A DNA stretch of 64,000 nt, from positions 496,001 to 560,000 of the forward strand of contig NZ_JAULBC010000005.1 of assembly GCF_041060425.1 (NCBI RefSeq). Direction: 5' to 3'. The stretch is from Danxiaibacter flavus (GTDB lineage: Bacteria; Bacteroidota; Bacteroidia; Chitinophagales; Chitinophagaceae). Each line of letters begins with the position of its first letter. Within the stretch, counting starts at the first letter, position 1. Of this stretch, positions 36,901 through 45,611 are shown one piece after another. The notes beneath the pieces were generated by a model. That model had not been told where the DNA came from. It saw only the letters and a list, made by a program, of their open reading frames with translations, and made no database searches. A program made the position numbers and the translations under genes.

Positions 36901-37105
36901 CCCTCCTGCCTCTGCGATAAGAACAAAGAATATTCAAATTGACTATGACAAGCTCGGAGCTGCAGTTGCTAAACATGTTGGCAACGTAAATGATATCGAT
37001 ATGCCCAATATGGAATTTACAATCGATGAAGACGGCGTTCACGCAATTATGAAAAGGAAGAATTCAGTCACAGAATTTCAAAATAAACGATACTCAACAA
37101 AGTAA
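33923..37105 (+). CDS. Tail tape-measure protein
   Basis: 1060 residues, the longest gene of the first half of the prophage. It is dominated by long charged coiled coils (about 20-210 and 380-870) with hydrophobic segments at about 215-260 (GLTGVAGAFSIAQGAAALFG), about 300-335 (LSPAGILLISIGALATALLY) and about 880-920. That layout is diagnostic of tape-measure proteins, which set tail length and form the DNA-ejection channel. At a rough 0.15 nm per residue, an extended tail of about 150 nm is suggested. The stop codon overlaps the start of the next gene by one base. Confidence 0.85.
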   Translation: MDKIVAILSVQTEGHDAAAEAIGVTTEADREMMEQAKKTQAAIAAKNKEIVSTNETTKKSIVDLGNALNNVDKATLGAAYKKSLQDLRKELQLTNAQTKQFYQDVIKNGQLELVNPDNADQLDSIRALIQAATEELENFGSSTQRSAQTATGQFRAMRQELLEMEDAGSDFSEKYQMSFEELSVAAAKLQDDIGDMSTRIRAMASDSFAFDAMIEGLTGVAGAFSIAQGAAALFGSENEDLQKALLKVNAAMAILQGLQSLNNIIKDQSIAKTGAEVALRRINAASIQLETATQSQNIVVRYAAIAAQKSLNAVMSLSPAGILLISIGALATALLYFTSRTNDAAEAQKKFNASMDETLKLNDLFVNAIGRAGDKRVAELKKQNASAEQIRNAEIDTQKAQLEQTKKVLADKEQAYDNANETLRKIANREISVTKSDDKWIEELQKTKDNYEKLREQANDMDNKISISLINNDAETAKERLQNNTAFYEKRVAQAKAGTRAEMLAQIDQIRAKANEDINSSYKSEDQKKTIALQAAKDIAAKRKEIELYDLNTAKTIADDKVILAQEGSKEELNAKINQLNATKALEIANANGSKAAIKKINDDYRKQELQLTKDFNQKVAEDAINTRIAIANSQISQLEISGASATNEKLLKLKEDLIDDQARLEIVGIQNSEKNEELRRAKIQAVYDKALADKKKLERDKAQAEIDAQSSRSDSFYQQEQNKLSLLEDKISAYGPARKKLDDAYYENDLRQIENREISLKASLDRGLINQQDYNSKMAELSQARADADIKNTERTVKRRIALEEEAFNAIKEFGDTLFDNKKSNLQAEADRNQELYDKKIITQDEYNKRQKQLQREEAAINKQKAIFDIIIDGAKKIFEIQTIAATYAANPLTAALAPMALAQIPVILGEQGVALGLVAARKFKDGKVRIDGPGTETSDSIPAMLSKNETVINAAATKRYQPALEAINSMKFEEYLAGLNIPHLQNYDIKLPPASAIRTKNIQIDYDKLGAAVAKHVGNVNDIDMPNMEFTIDEDGVHAIMKRKNSVTEFQNKRYSTK

Positions 37106-39333
37106 TGGAATGGAGATTCACCATAATAGACCGTGACAATAACAAGACTGTAATTGATGAGCCTGTTGGTTGGAATGATATAAAGTTCAAGCTCAGTCGT
37201 GACAAGGATATGCACGGCCTATTCTACGACTACACGGCAAACAGCTTCGAATTTTGGGGACCTGCTCGAACGATTATAAAACAGGAATATGAAACTTATG
37301 GGCTCGAAGGTGTTATGTTCCTGCAGGCAGAATACCAATGCCATAAAGGTTGGCTACCATTTACTACCGGCCGCATCATCTTCGCCAACTATAGTGAATC
37401 AACAGGATCCGATTGCTTTGTGAAGGCTGGAATTGACAATATCAGCGAGATCGTGACACTAAAAAATAGAATAGAGCAGAGTGTAGATCTGCTCTCTCTC
37501 AAAGCATTTGATGACGTTACCGATCTGGATTATTATTCTACCCTCAAGAAAAACATTGAGTTACCATCCAAGGCCATTCCGCTGACGACTAAAGCAATGA
37601 ATGAAAGTTCTCTCGTAAGTGAAAACTTTACCAATAACTCGCAGTGGTTTACAAATACCGGTGGCAGTCCGCAAATGCGTGCCCAGTTCATTCCTGGATT
37701 CACAAAAACAATCTCTACAACCGTTAATGAATCGACGATCTGGAACACGGCTCAAATGATCAACGGCGGGTTCAACGGCCAGCCCGCAACTGGATTGATG
37801 CCACTGATTGACTTCAAGCAACTTGATACTCCATTAAAGTGCATCTCATCTCAAATGCATGTAAAGTTCCGAATGAAAGGAAGCGTAGCTGTTGCCGGAG
37901 GATCACTTTCAGGTGGCCAGCTCCAACTGATGAGGCTAGGAGCAGGAAAGGACCCGGCTGTTGCGACTAACTATGATAGACTCGCTGACAATAATATCCT
38001 GTTCTCTGGCTTTGATATCTCTCATGAACTTGATGTTGCCATGGACGTCGGGGATCAGCTGTGGCTGTATATTTTCATATTTGCCACCAATCCGGACGGC
38101 TTTACAAATTTTACAATCACGGAGTCCCCTGAATGTTTTATTGAACTGTCTCTTATCAGCAAATGCGATCCTACGCATGCTGATGTATTTATGATCAATG
38201 AGGCCTTAAGTCGAACCATTGAGAATATAACAAACAACAAGATGAAGTTATACTCCGAGTATTTCGGCCGGCCGGATAGCCAACCATTCGCAATGGATCT
38301 ATTGGGGCGCGGATCTCTCGAAGCAATTACAAGCGGTTTAAAGATTCGTCGAGTTGTTAGTAAGGACGGCACAGACAAACAGTTCTTTGTTAACCTTAAG
38401 CAGCTATTCAATGACCTGTCTGCAATACACTGCCTTGGCATGGGCATTCAGTCGATGGAAGACAACTTCGATTTGACGGACGATCTCACGAACATGTATA
38501 ACCCTTATTACCTGGTGCGGATAGAAGACTGGAAATGGTTCTACAAGGATAACGTCATTTTCACCTGCAGCGATGTTGACGGCGTCACAAAGCAAATAGT
38601 TACAGACAAGCACATTGCCAAGTTTGTAACCGGGTACGAAAAATGGGAAGCAGAACAGGAGTCAGGACTGGATGAGTTTCTTACCAAAAGGAGCTATGCG
38701 ACACAGCTTACACAAGTTGACAACTCACTCGAAAAAGTGTGTAAGATGATAGCTTCCGGATATGCATTAGAGTTCACCAGAAGGCAAGACCAGACAAATA
38801 CTGACTGGCGTTACGATAACGAAACCTTCATCATTTGCCTAAATAGCGACTTCACTGCTCAAGTAGGCGGCATTGACAATCCTGAAAACATAGTGGATCC
38901 TGATACGGTTTATAACTTCCGGATCTCGCCTACCCGCAACCTCATGCGATGGTTTGCTTATATCATTTCATCGTACCGAGATGCTGCAGGCAAAAAAATA
39001 AAATTCACTGCGGGTGATGGTAACCTGGTGGCCAAGGGACAGCAAAGTGCTCCTTACGGAAAGATGGATAATGCACCGCTCCAAGAGAACCAGGATATTG
39101 ACGCCAGCATTTTCTTTCATCCGGAATATTCAACGCCGATCCTGCGAAATGAAACGGTTCAGTTCAGTTATCCATTAACTGCTGCAGGGTTCAAAAACCT
39201 AATCAACAATCCTTATGGTCTGATCAGTTGGACCTGCAAGAAAGAAAAAGGATCCGGATGGATTAGCGAGATCACTTACGAGCCAAATACCGGTATTGCA
39301 TCTTTTACACTCATTCCTAAAATAGAATCATGA
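37105..39333 (+). CDS. Tail-tip/baseplate protein (distal tail or Tal-like)
   Basis: 742 residues. The N-terminal 130 residues are beta-rich (MEWRFTIIDRDNNKTVIDEP, FKLSRDKDMHGLFYDYTANS) as in distal tail proteins that attach to the tail tube. The rest has several beta-sandwich stretches (about 250-360) and a long C-terminal part without recognised motifs. Position directly after the tape measure is where Dit and Tal proteins sit in siphophages. It overlaps the following gene by 4 nt. Confidence 0.65.
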   Translation: MEWRFTIIDRDNNKTVIDEPVGWNDIKFKLSRDKDMHGLFYDYTANSFEFWGPARTIIKQEYETYGLEGVMFLQAEYQCHKGWLPFTTGRIIFANYSESTGSDCFVKAGIDNISEIVTLKNRIEQSVDLLSLKAFDDVTDLDYYSTLKKNIELPSKAIPLTTKAMNESSLVSENFTNNSQWFTNTGGSPQMRAQFIPGFTKTISTTVNESTIWNTAQMINGGFNGQPATGLMPLIDFKQLDTPLKCISSQMHVKFRMKGSVAVAGGSLSGGQLQLMRLGAGKDPAVATNYDRLADNNILFSGFDISHELDVAMDVGDQLWLYIFIFATNPDGFTNFTITESPECFIELSLISKCDPTHADVFMINEALSRTIENITNNKMKLYSEYFGRPDSQPFAMDLLGRGSLEAITSGLKIRRVVSKDGTDKQFFVNLKQLFNDLSAIHCLGMGIQSMEDNFDLTDDLTNMYNPYYLVRIEDWKWFYKDNVIFTCSDVDGVTKQIVTDKHIAKFVTGYEKWEAEQESGLDEFLTKRSYATQLTQVDNSLEKVCKMIASGYALEFTRRQDQTNTDWRYDNETFIICLNSDFTAQVGGIDNPENIVDPDTVYNFRISPTRNLMRWFAYIISSYRDAAGKKIKFTAGDGNLVAKGQQSAPYGKMDNAPLQENQDIDASIFFHPEYSTPILRNETVQFSYPLTAAGFKNLINNPYGLISWTCKKEKGSGWISEITYEPNTGIASFTLIPKIES

Positions 39334-40367
39334 GTTACGAAATAACCACACCCAAAGCTTCCTTTGTACAGTTCTCAGGGGTGCCGCAACGAGACAGCCT
39401 TGAGGCATTTGGTTTTACTCTGCCTGAGTACGATAAGTTCAATGCTGCTTTCCAGTTTGGTATTATGGATAGCGCAACAAAAGGATATACGGTGCCTACC
39501 ACAATGGAGCTATGGGTGAGTATCTGCACTACTTCAGGAACGTTGATCGCCAAGCTCAATCAACCAACGCTTCTTGAAACGGCGGTAAAGTTTACGATGC
39601 CTTCGACCAATATTGTCTTAAAGTCAATAAAATATGGTGATTTTACGCGTGAATATTCTTCGCCAAGTGTAAACAAAGCAGGATTGTCTGCAGTGTTGTT
39701 AAGTGACTTCGGCATTGACTCAGATCCGGTTAATATGGTTGCTTATTGTGGGGCTCCGGACTTGGTAATAAGCTATATGAACGGCGTTATTATATCGCAG
39801 CTCGCTTCAGTGAGAACTTATAAAACGCTTTACGCGGACGCCAATACAGCTATACAAAGTCTTGTGAAGCCGGGTAAGTGTTACTGCTATTGTATCGCAG
39901 ACGGCCCTGGAGCTGTACTTGATCGATCAAACGTATTTACCAGGTCAACGACTGCTCGCTTTATAACACAATTGCGTTACCGCAACAACGAAGATGCCTT
40001 TGGTTTTACCTATCCCGTGTCAACGGTATATAATCGTGTATCGCTCCCGCTGTATTTAAAAGGCATGCAGCCATTGTTCACCAAAAAGTTATACCGGAAA
40101 AGTAACGGCAAAAACTTGGTCCTGTCTGCGCAGATGGATAAGCAAGTAGAAGTGACCACGGATTGGATGCCGGAATTTTATCATGAGTGCTTATCGCTGG
40201 CATTAATTCATGATCAGGTTGAATTTCTTGAAAGTAACTCGTGGATAGGTTATGTCATTGATCAAGACTATAAAATAGAGTGGGATGAAAATGCGGTTGA
40301 TAGAGGGCTGGGATCAGCAAAGCTCAAAACTCAAACATATAACTACAGTAATGACAACTGTAGTTAA
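39330..40367 (+). CDS. Probable tail-tip protein
   Basis: 345 residues, beta-rich, with no recognised family. The start overlaps the stop of the preceding tail protein (ATGA), so the two are translationally coupled and probably act together at the tail tip. No transmembrane or signal segment is present. Receptor binding or baseplate structure are the likeliest roles by position only. Confidence 0.55.
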   Translation: MSYEITTPKASFVQFSGVPQRDSLEAFGFTLPEYDKFNAAFQFGIMDSATKGYTVPTTMELWVSICTTSGTLIAKLNQPTLLETAVKFTMPSTNIVLKSIKYGDFTREYSSPSVNKAGLSAVLLSDFGIDSDPVNMVAYCGAPDLVISYMNGVIISQLASVRTYKTLYADANTAIQSLVKPGKCYCYCIADGPGAVLDRSNVFTRSTTARFITQLRYRNNEDAFGFTYPVSTVYNRVSLPLYLKGMQPLFTKKLYRKSNGKNLVLSAQMDKQVEVTTDWMPEFYHECLSLALIHDQVEFLESNSWIGYVIDQDYKIEWDENAVDRGLGSAKLKTQTYNYSNDNCS

Positions 40368-40425
40368 ACGGTGCATGCTGAAATGCGGCACAATGGAACC
40401 AATAGATCGTTTTAATCAAATCTAA

Positions 40426-42216
40426 ATGAACAAGGTTTTTACAAAGGACGAACTGAGCCTTTATTTTACAGGTGGCAAAAAACACTCTGCTTATCTTGAG
40501 ACGGTAAAGCAATATGAGAAAATAAACTGTCATGCAAACGGTCTCGTGCCTGGCGATCTGATAAAGAAGCGTCGGCCAAGGGAAAGCGAGGAAATTTTAA
40601 AGTACCGCACTGATATCTATATACCCAAGACAAAGCATCCTATTTATAAGGTCATCAACAGCTTAAGCAAGATCAGGCGTTCACCGGATTGGAGTATCAA
40701 TTACGACAAGGTTGAAAGCCCGGCGAGAATTATACCGGAGGAAAGCCTCCAAACATATTGCGAGGAAGAGTATCCTGGTTTTACGTCCGTAACAAACTGG
40801 ATGTTCTCAGTTGCGCTTAAAAATATTTGCATCGATGCCAATGCGGTGATTGCCGTTTTTCCGGTTGATCCCAATATTGCTTCAAATCAGTTTTATAAGC
40901 CAATGGCCATGTTGTTTAACAGCCCAGAGGTTATCTATTTCGAAGAAACTGCTAATTATGCCGTTTTAAAAAGCAAGGAAAAAAATAAGATCGTTTTGGA
41001 TAGCGGCAAATTTGAAGACGGCGATGTTTACTATATTATTACTGATCAGGAGTTCTTTAGGTATGAGAAGCAGATGAGTGGTGAATTCTTGCAGACTCAG
41101 TATATAAATCATAAGCTCGGCCGCTTGCCCGTTTTTAAAGTGCCTTCTGTTTTCCTGACCCAAAAAGATAATGTAGTGATACAGGAAAGCCGCATAGCTC
41201 CAATGATACCTCATTTGGATGAAGCGGCTCGCGAATATAGCGACCTGCAAGCCAGCAAGGTTCAGCATATGTTCCCACTGTTTTGGTACATCGATACAAA
41301 AAAATGTGATTCTTGCCAGGGTACCGGTAAAGAAGTAGATCAGTCTGATCCAAACAAAGTTTTAAAGAAATGTTCAAAGTGTAATGGTAGTGGTAAAGCT
41401 GTTTTCTCACCTTACGTTAATATGGCTGTTAAACCTCCCGAAATCACAGAAGGCGTGTCGGCGAATCTACCCTTCCCTCCAGCAGGTTATATAGCCAAGG
41501 ATGTTGAAATTCTCAAGCTGCAGGAAGAGAGTGTTGACAAGAACCTATTCGGTGCCTTGTCATCCATAAACATGCAGTTCCTCGATCAAACTCCACTTAA
41601 CATATCAGGCGAGGCGAAGAATGTGGACCGTGAAGAGCTTAACAACTTTGTCTACTCGGTGGCAGAAGATATTGTGGCATGCATGGACAAGATATATGAT
41701 CTCATCTGCTTGTGGCGCTATTCGTATATCGCACCAAATAAAGCAGATCGCAAAAAAATGCTTCCTCAAATAGCTGTACCCGAACAATTCGACTTATTGC
41801 CAGCAAGCTACCTAATGGACGAGATTTCAAAAGCTACGTCAAGTAAAGGCGTAAGTCCAATAATTATCATGGGATTGCAAAAAGAGTATGCTGTGAAAAA
41901 GTTTTATAACAATCCTGGTATCGGTGATTTATTGGCTACAGTATGCGAATTGGATCCTTTGCCCGGGCTTACAGATGATGAAAAGATGATAAGGCTAAGC
42001 AACCATGGCATAAGCATGGAAGATTACGTCATCAGTTCCAACTTGCTTTCTTTTGTTAAGATGGCTGTTTTCGAAGACAAAAATTTCATGGGCCTCGATT
42101 ATTCGAAGCAAATAGATAAGATGAAGGAGTATGCTAAGGTCAAGATGAAAGATATTTCTGGCGCCACTGAAATAAAGAACTCACTGAATGACCAACCGAT
42201 AATAAATCAAGCCTAA
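40426..42216 (+). CDS. Phage portal protein with inserted zinc knuckle
   Basis: 596 residues. Portal character is seen in the helical stem and clip region (LKLQEESVDKNLFGALSSIN, then NISGEAKNVDREELNNFVYS) and the long helical C-terminus, resembling SPP1 gp6/DUF4055-like portals. A DnaJ-like double CxxCxGxG motif is inserted: CDSCQGTG (C294, C297) and CSKCNGSG (C316, C319), able to hold one zinc. The dodecamer would form the packaging channel for the terminase. It precedes the MuF-type gene by 8 nt, the usual portal-MuF order. Confidence 0.75.
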   Translation: MNKVFTKDELSLYFTGGKKHSAYLETVKQYEKINCHANGLVPGDLIKKRRPRESEEILKYRTDIYIPKTKHPIYKVINSLSKIRRSPDWSINYDKVESPARIIPEESLQTYCEEEYPGFTSVTNWMFSVALKNICIDANAVIAVFPVDPNIASNQFYKPMAMLFNSPEVIYFEETANYAVLKSKEKNKIVLDSGKFEDGDVYYIITDQEFFRYEKQMSGEFLQTQYINHKLGRLPVFKVPSVFLTQKDNVVIQESRIAPMIPHLDEAAREYSDLQASKVQHMFPLFWYIDTKKCDSCQGTGKEVDQSDPNKVLKKCSKCNGSGKAVFSPYVNMAVKPPEITEGVSANLPFPPAGYIAKDVEILKLQEESVDKNLFGALSSINMQFLDQTPLNISGEAKNVDREELNNFVYSVAEDIVACMDKIYDLICLWRYSYIAPNKADRKKMLPQIAVPEQFDLLPASYLMDEISKATSSKGVSPIIIMGLQKEYAVKKFYNNPGIGDLLATVCELDPLPGLTDDEKMIRLSNHGISMEDYVISSNLLSFVKMAVFEDKNFMGLDYSKQIDKMKEYAKVKMKDISGATEIKNSLNDQPIINQA

Positions 42217-42224
42217 GCCTACCA

Positions 42225-43661
42225 ATGGAGAAGCAGATTGACAATATAATAACTGCCATAGAAGTGGCAATTGATGATTTTCAAAAGCAGATTCCAGGCA
42301 TACAGGAAAAAATGTTTAATGAGCTGCAGACGCTTGTTAAAGATCTTGGCGTGCAGAATGGTAAAATTCTGGCTAACCTGGATAACTTGAAACTGATAGG
42401 TAATATCAAGAATAAGATTGAAAGGATCATTATCAGCAATTCTTATAAGGCAAAGGTTCAGCAATTTGTAAAGTCGTATCAAGCAGTAAGAAATCTTCAC
42501 GATGACTATTTTGCACAGTTTAATGTCACCTTTCCGAAGAAAGAGACGTACGACGTAATAAAGCAGCTGGCTGTGGACTCTACGCTCAATTCTCTTTTAG
42601 GTGCTGGCATATCTGCGAATGTTATCGATAAGGTTGGTGAGATTTTAAAAACCAACACGACCTCTGCCGCGTCGTATTCTGATATGATAAATCAGTTACG
42701 GAGTTATGTCCTTACGGGAAATGAAACCGAAGGAGTTCTTGAGCGTTACACAAAGCAGATAACTACGGATGCTATCAATCAGTATTCCGCTCAATACCAT
42801 CAGGCAGTTTCCTCAGACCTGAATTTTAGTTGGGGTCGATATGTTGGAAGCAACATAACAACTTCCCGGGAGTTTTGTCTTAAGCTTACCAAAAAGGATT
42901 ATATCCACAAAAGCGAGTTGCCGGAAATTATTAAAGGCGATATCGACGGCCATCAATGTAAGCTTTCAAAGTCTACCGGTCTTCCATTGGGCATGGTTTC
43001 AGGAACAACGCCGGGAAACTTCCAAATATATCGCGGCGGCTACAACTGTGGCCATCAATTTTTGATGGTGCCTGACAGCTCTGTGCCAGAAGCAACAAAA
43101 AATAGAATTCTCATCGTTCCAGTTGAAAAGCTTAAGAAAGACGGCTATGAGACTATTGCGCATGATGATAAAAAAGGAAATTACATCATGGCTCATCCTG
43201 ACCATGTAGCCAATAAAAATAAAAAGGATGGAGCTAAGGAAATGGCTAATAATGTAGCCATGGCAAAGCTGTTTTTTGGTCGTGGATCCAGCATTGAACT
43301 AATGCCAAGTGATATTGAAAAGCCTTCCTTGGACGCGAAGATTGACGGCAAACTATGGGAATTTGAAACAGTTCATAAGGATAAGTTTTCCTCTATTCAA
43401 AATCGAATTCACGAAGCGTCAAAACAGATTTTAAACTATAATCGGGCTTTTAGAGAGCGGAATCCTGTAAACCTGGCTATCGCCCTCCCTGACAATGTTA
43501 GTAAAGAGAATATTTACAGCGCCCTTAGACTAGCGGTAAAACACAATTATAGGATTGATCGGCTCAGTCTTAAGGTTGGGGATGCATTAATTGAGTTGAC
43601 AAAAGAAGATATTCACCAAGGTAAATTTTACGGAATAGTCGCTGATATGCTAAAACGATAA
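42225..43661 (+). CDS. MuF-type minor head protein with C-terminal toxin-like nuclease domain
   Basis: 478 residues. Residues about 140-285 match the MuF/SPP1 gp7 region of head-morphogenesis proteins, ending in the conserved YNCGHQFLMVP block. After a linker (about 300-345) comes a separate domain with DAKIDGKLWEFETVHKDKF and VNLAIALPDNVSKENI, resembling CdiA C-terminal/BECR-type RNases found on phage MuF polypeptide toxins. Packaged in the capsid, the domain could be injected with the DNA. The toxin assignment is by motif shape only. No cognate immunity gene is certain; two small genes on the opposite strand lie immediately downstream. Confidence 0.7.
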   Translation: MEKQIDNIITAIEVAIDDFQKQIPGIQEKMFNELQTLVKDLGVQNGKILANLDNLKLIGNIKNKIERIIISNSYKAKVQQFVKSYQAVRNLHDDYFAQFNVTFPKKETYDVIKQLAVDSTLNSLLGAGISANVIDKVGEILKTNTTSAASYSDMINQLRSYVLTGNETEGVLERYTKQITTDAINQYSAQYHQAVSSDLNFSWGRYVGSNITTSREFCLKLTKKDYIHKSELPEIIKGDIDGHQCKLSKSTGLPLGMVSGTTPGNFQIYRGGYNCGHQFLMVPDSSVPEATKNRILIVPVEKLKKDGYETIAHDDKKGNYIMAHPDHVANKNKKDGAKEMANNVAMAKLFFGRGSSIELMPSDIEKPSLDAKIDGKLWEFETVHKDKFSSIQNRIHEASKQILNYNRAFRERNPVNLAIALPDNVSKENIYSALRLAVKHNYRIDRLSLKVGDALIELTKEDIHQGKFYGIVADMLKR

Positions 43662-43737
43662 AAGGTCACCAATAGCGACCTCTTATCCCGAGTAGTGGAG
43701 CAGAACCCCTCTACGAATGCAACAAAATTAATATTTT

Positions 43738-43974
43738 TTATTTATCTGGCAAATTTTCAGGTGGTGTAATGGTGTTGACATTCATGCGATGGGCTTTAAA
43801 ATAGTTGCAGCCGAACGTGCTGAACGTATAAATTGCACTGGGGTCGTATGGTGATTCATGGACATCTTTTATAATTTCATCTTTTACCCAGGCGCTCGAA
43901 CAAATCCCGTATTGCTTATCACCAATCCTGGTGAATGCCCATTCCCAATGAATGCAGTATTTACAAAATCCCAT
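43738..43974 (-). CDS. Small Cys-rich protein on the antisense strand
   Basis: 78 residues with CKYCIHWEW near the N-terminus and further cysteines in GICSS and FGCNYF, giving four possible zinc ligands. The start codon overlaps the stop of the 49-codon gene upstream (TAATG), so the two form a translationally coupled cassette running against the phage late genes. Unknown family; position directly behind the MuF-toxin fusion makes an immunity or regulatory role worth testing. Confidence 0.6.
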   Translation of the reverse strand: MGFCKYCIHWEWAFTRIGDKQYGICSSAWVKDEIIKDVHESPYDPSAIYTFSTFGCNYFKAHRMNVNTITPPENLPDK

Positions 43975-44123
43975 TAGCTTTTGTTTAAGTATGCTTCGGT
44001 TAACAGTATTTCAACCGTCTTTTCCAAACTTACTATCTTTTTCTTTTCTTTTTTTAAGCTCAATTGCTTGTCATAAATGAGGTCCATCACTTTGGAAGAG
44101 ACTTTTTTCAACAGGATTGCCAT
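43974..44123 (-). CDS. 49-residue Lys-rich peptide, first gene of the antisense cassette
   Basis: ATG at 44123, stop overlapping the next start at 43974. The product is basic and helical (MAILLKKVSSKVMDLIYDKQ, then a KKEKKKIVSLEKTVEILLTE coil). A TAACTTTG -7 box lies about 15 nt upstream on the reverse strand (about 44138-44145). It resembles small helical antitoxin or regulator proteins in size and charge but no family is recognised. Confidence 0.5.
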   Translation of the reverse strand: MAILLKKVSSKVMDLIYDKQLSLKKEKKKIVSLEKTVEILLTEAYLNKS

Positions 44124-44171
44124 ATGCTAAACTTTTAAGCAAAGTTAGAGCTATTTTCTTTTAATGCTAAT

Positions 44172-44208
44172 TAAAAAGATAAAAAAATAATCTCAAGGAT
44201 TATTTTTG
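44172..44208 (+). promoter_or_regulatory. Phage promoter-like bipartite motif, copy 3
   Basis: TAAAAAGATAA, 14 nt, GGATTATTTTTG. It lies 32 nt before the ATG at 44241 and would drive the capsid transcription unit. Spacing between blocks equals that at 30291 and 32609. The overlapping antisense -7 box at about 44138 makes this a divergent promoter region. Confidence 0.6.
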
Positions 44209-44240
44209 AGGAGTCAATTTCTTATCACAAACACTTCACT

Positions 44241-44675
44241 ATGGCAGACGTTTTAAAAATCACTAAACAAGATAAAACCGTTCACGTTTTACCCGTATCT
44301 AACAAAGCTTTTTGGTTAGGTTATAATAAACGCATGCCCACCGACCGAAAGGTGAAAATAGAAGTGATTGATGAAGAAGAAGCAAAGGGTCTTCCATTCT
44401 ATGACAAAAGCCATGTGTCAGCATCTGACGCTCTTGCCAAACTCGATATCCTTGAAAAAGAAGGCAAGCAGAAGGATGAGCTTATTGAAAAGCTTCAGGC
44501 GCAGTTGGCAGCATCAAACAAGACTGCTCCAACTGCATCTGCAACTGATATGATCGAAAAGATCAAAGCTGCTACAAATGCTGATGAGATCCGTTTATTG
44601 ATGGAAGGAGAAGAGAGAAAGACTGTCACAGACGCTGCGAATAAACGCATTGCTGAATTGACTGCCTCGAACTAA
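44241..44675 (+). CDS. Hypothetical head-module protein
   Basis: 144 residues. The first 50 are beta-rich, followed by a coiled coil (about 65-95: ALAKLDILEKEGKQKDELIE) and a short helical C-terminus. No family is recognised. As the first gene after the phage promoter-like motif and before the scaffold candidate, it probably contributes to head assembly or maturation. Confidence 0.6.
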   Translation: MADVLKITKQDKTVHVLPVSNKAFWLGYNKRMPTDRKVKIEVIDEEEAKGLPFYDKSHVSASDALAKLDILEKEGKQKDELIEKLQAQLAASNKTAPTASATDMIEKIKAATNADEIRLLMEGEERKTVTDAANKRIAELTASN

Positions 44676-44704
44676 CAACCACTATAACTTATTTTTTATT
44701 TTAT

Positions 44705-45577
44705 ATGAAGCTGAAAGAATTATTAACTGCTCTTGGCAAAAAAGTAAATTTCGATTTGACGAAACCTGAATTCGCCGATATCTTATCATCCGATATTGAT
44801 ATCCCGGATGTGATGGCAACGGCTATCGAAAAAGGCCTTATGACCGAAGATGCAGCTCTCAATAATTCCGGCATTCGCAGCAGACTTCGCGCCGAAGTGT
44901 TTAATGGCTTTGATCGCGAATTTGAAAATACCTTGGCAGACTTCGAGCTCGAAGAAGATTCTCGCACCTCAATTCTGGGCGAGAAGAAGACTATTGACAG
45001 GATGAAAAAACTGTCAACTGTTCTTAAAGAAAAAGCAGATAAAGCTGCTAAGGATGGTAATAAAGCCGATGCCGCAGCTCTTCGCCAACAGGTTACAGAT
45101 TTGAACAATCAAATAAGGGACCTGAAGGCAAATCAACAAACGCAAATTGATCAGTTAAAAGCTGATAACGAAAATAATCTGATAGGCTTTGAATTGAAGT
45201 CTATCCTGGGCACAAGAAAGTATGCATTGCCTGAACAAATGGAACTGTCTGAACAGATCAATATGTCTCATGGCTTTGTATCACAAGATTTGGCCAACGC
45301 CGGTTTAAAACTCGTAAGGGAAAACGGAAAGCTTCGCTTATTGAAGCAGGACGGCACTGAACCTTATGATGATAAGAATACCCCTATCCAATTAAACAAC
45401 TTCGTGGACAGCTCCTTGTCCAAACGCGGCCTATTAAAAGTCTCCGACCCAGCGACAGGCCAGCCGGGTAATGATGCACCGCCGGCCGTTCCTGGAAAGC
45501 AGCAGCTACATTCAGCCTATCAAGATGCAATGGCTCAGACAGATTCTATGTTAGCAGCGCTTCAGGATCAGAATTAA
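44705..45577 (+). CDS. Probable capsid scaffolding protein
   Basis: 290 residues, highly charged and helical with a coiled coil at about 95-155 (KLSTVLKEKADKAAKDGNKA, RQQVTDLNNQIRDLKANQQT). Such proteins directly upstream of a major capsid gene are usually internal scaffolds. The C-terminus is Pro- and Gln-rich with no protease signature, and no separate head-maturation protease was found in the module. Confidence 0.6.
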   Translation: MKLKELLTALGKKVNFDLTKPEFADILSSDIDIPDVMATAIEKGLMTEDAALNNSGIRSRLRAEVFNGFDREFENTLADFELEEDSRTSILGEKKTIDRMKKLSTVLKEKADKAAKDGNKADAAALRQQVTDLNNQIRDLKANQQTQIDQLKADNENNLIGFELKSILGTRKYALPEQMELSEQINMSHGFVSQDLANAGLKLVRENGKLRLLKQDGTEPYDDKNTPIQLNNFVDSSLSKRGLLKVSDPATGQPGNDAPPAVPGKQQLHSAYQDAMAQTDSMLAALQDQN

Positions 45578-45611
45578 GGCGGTATTTCACTCGCTTTAAT
45601 CAATATTTAAT

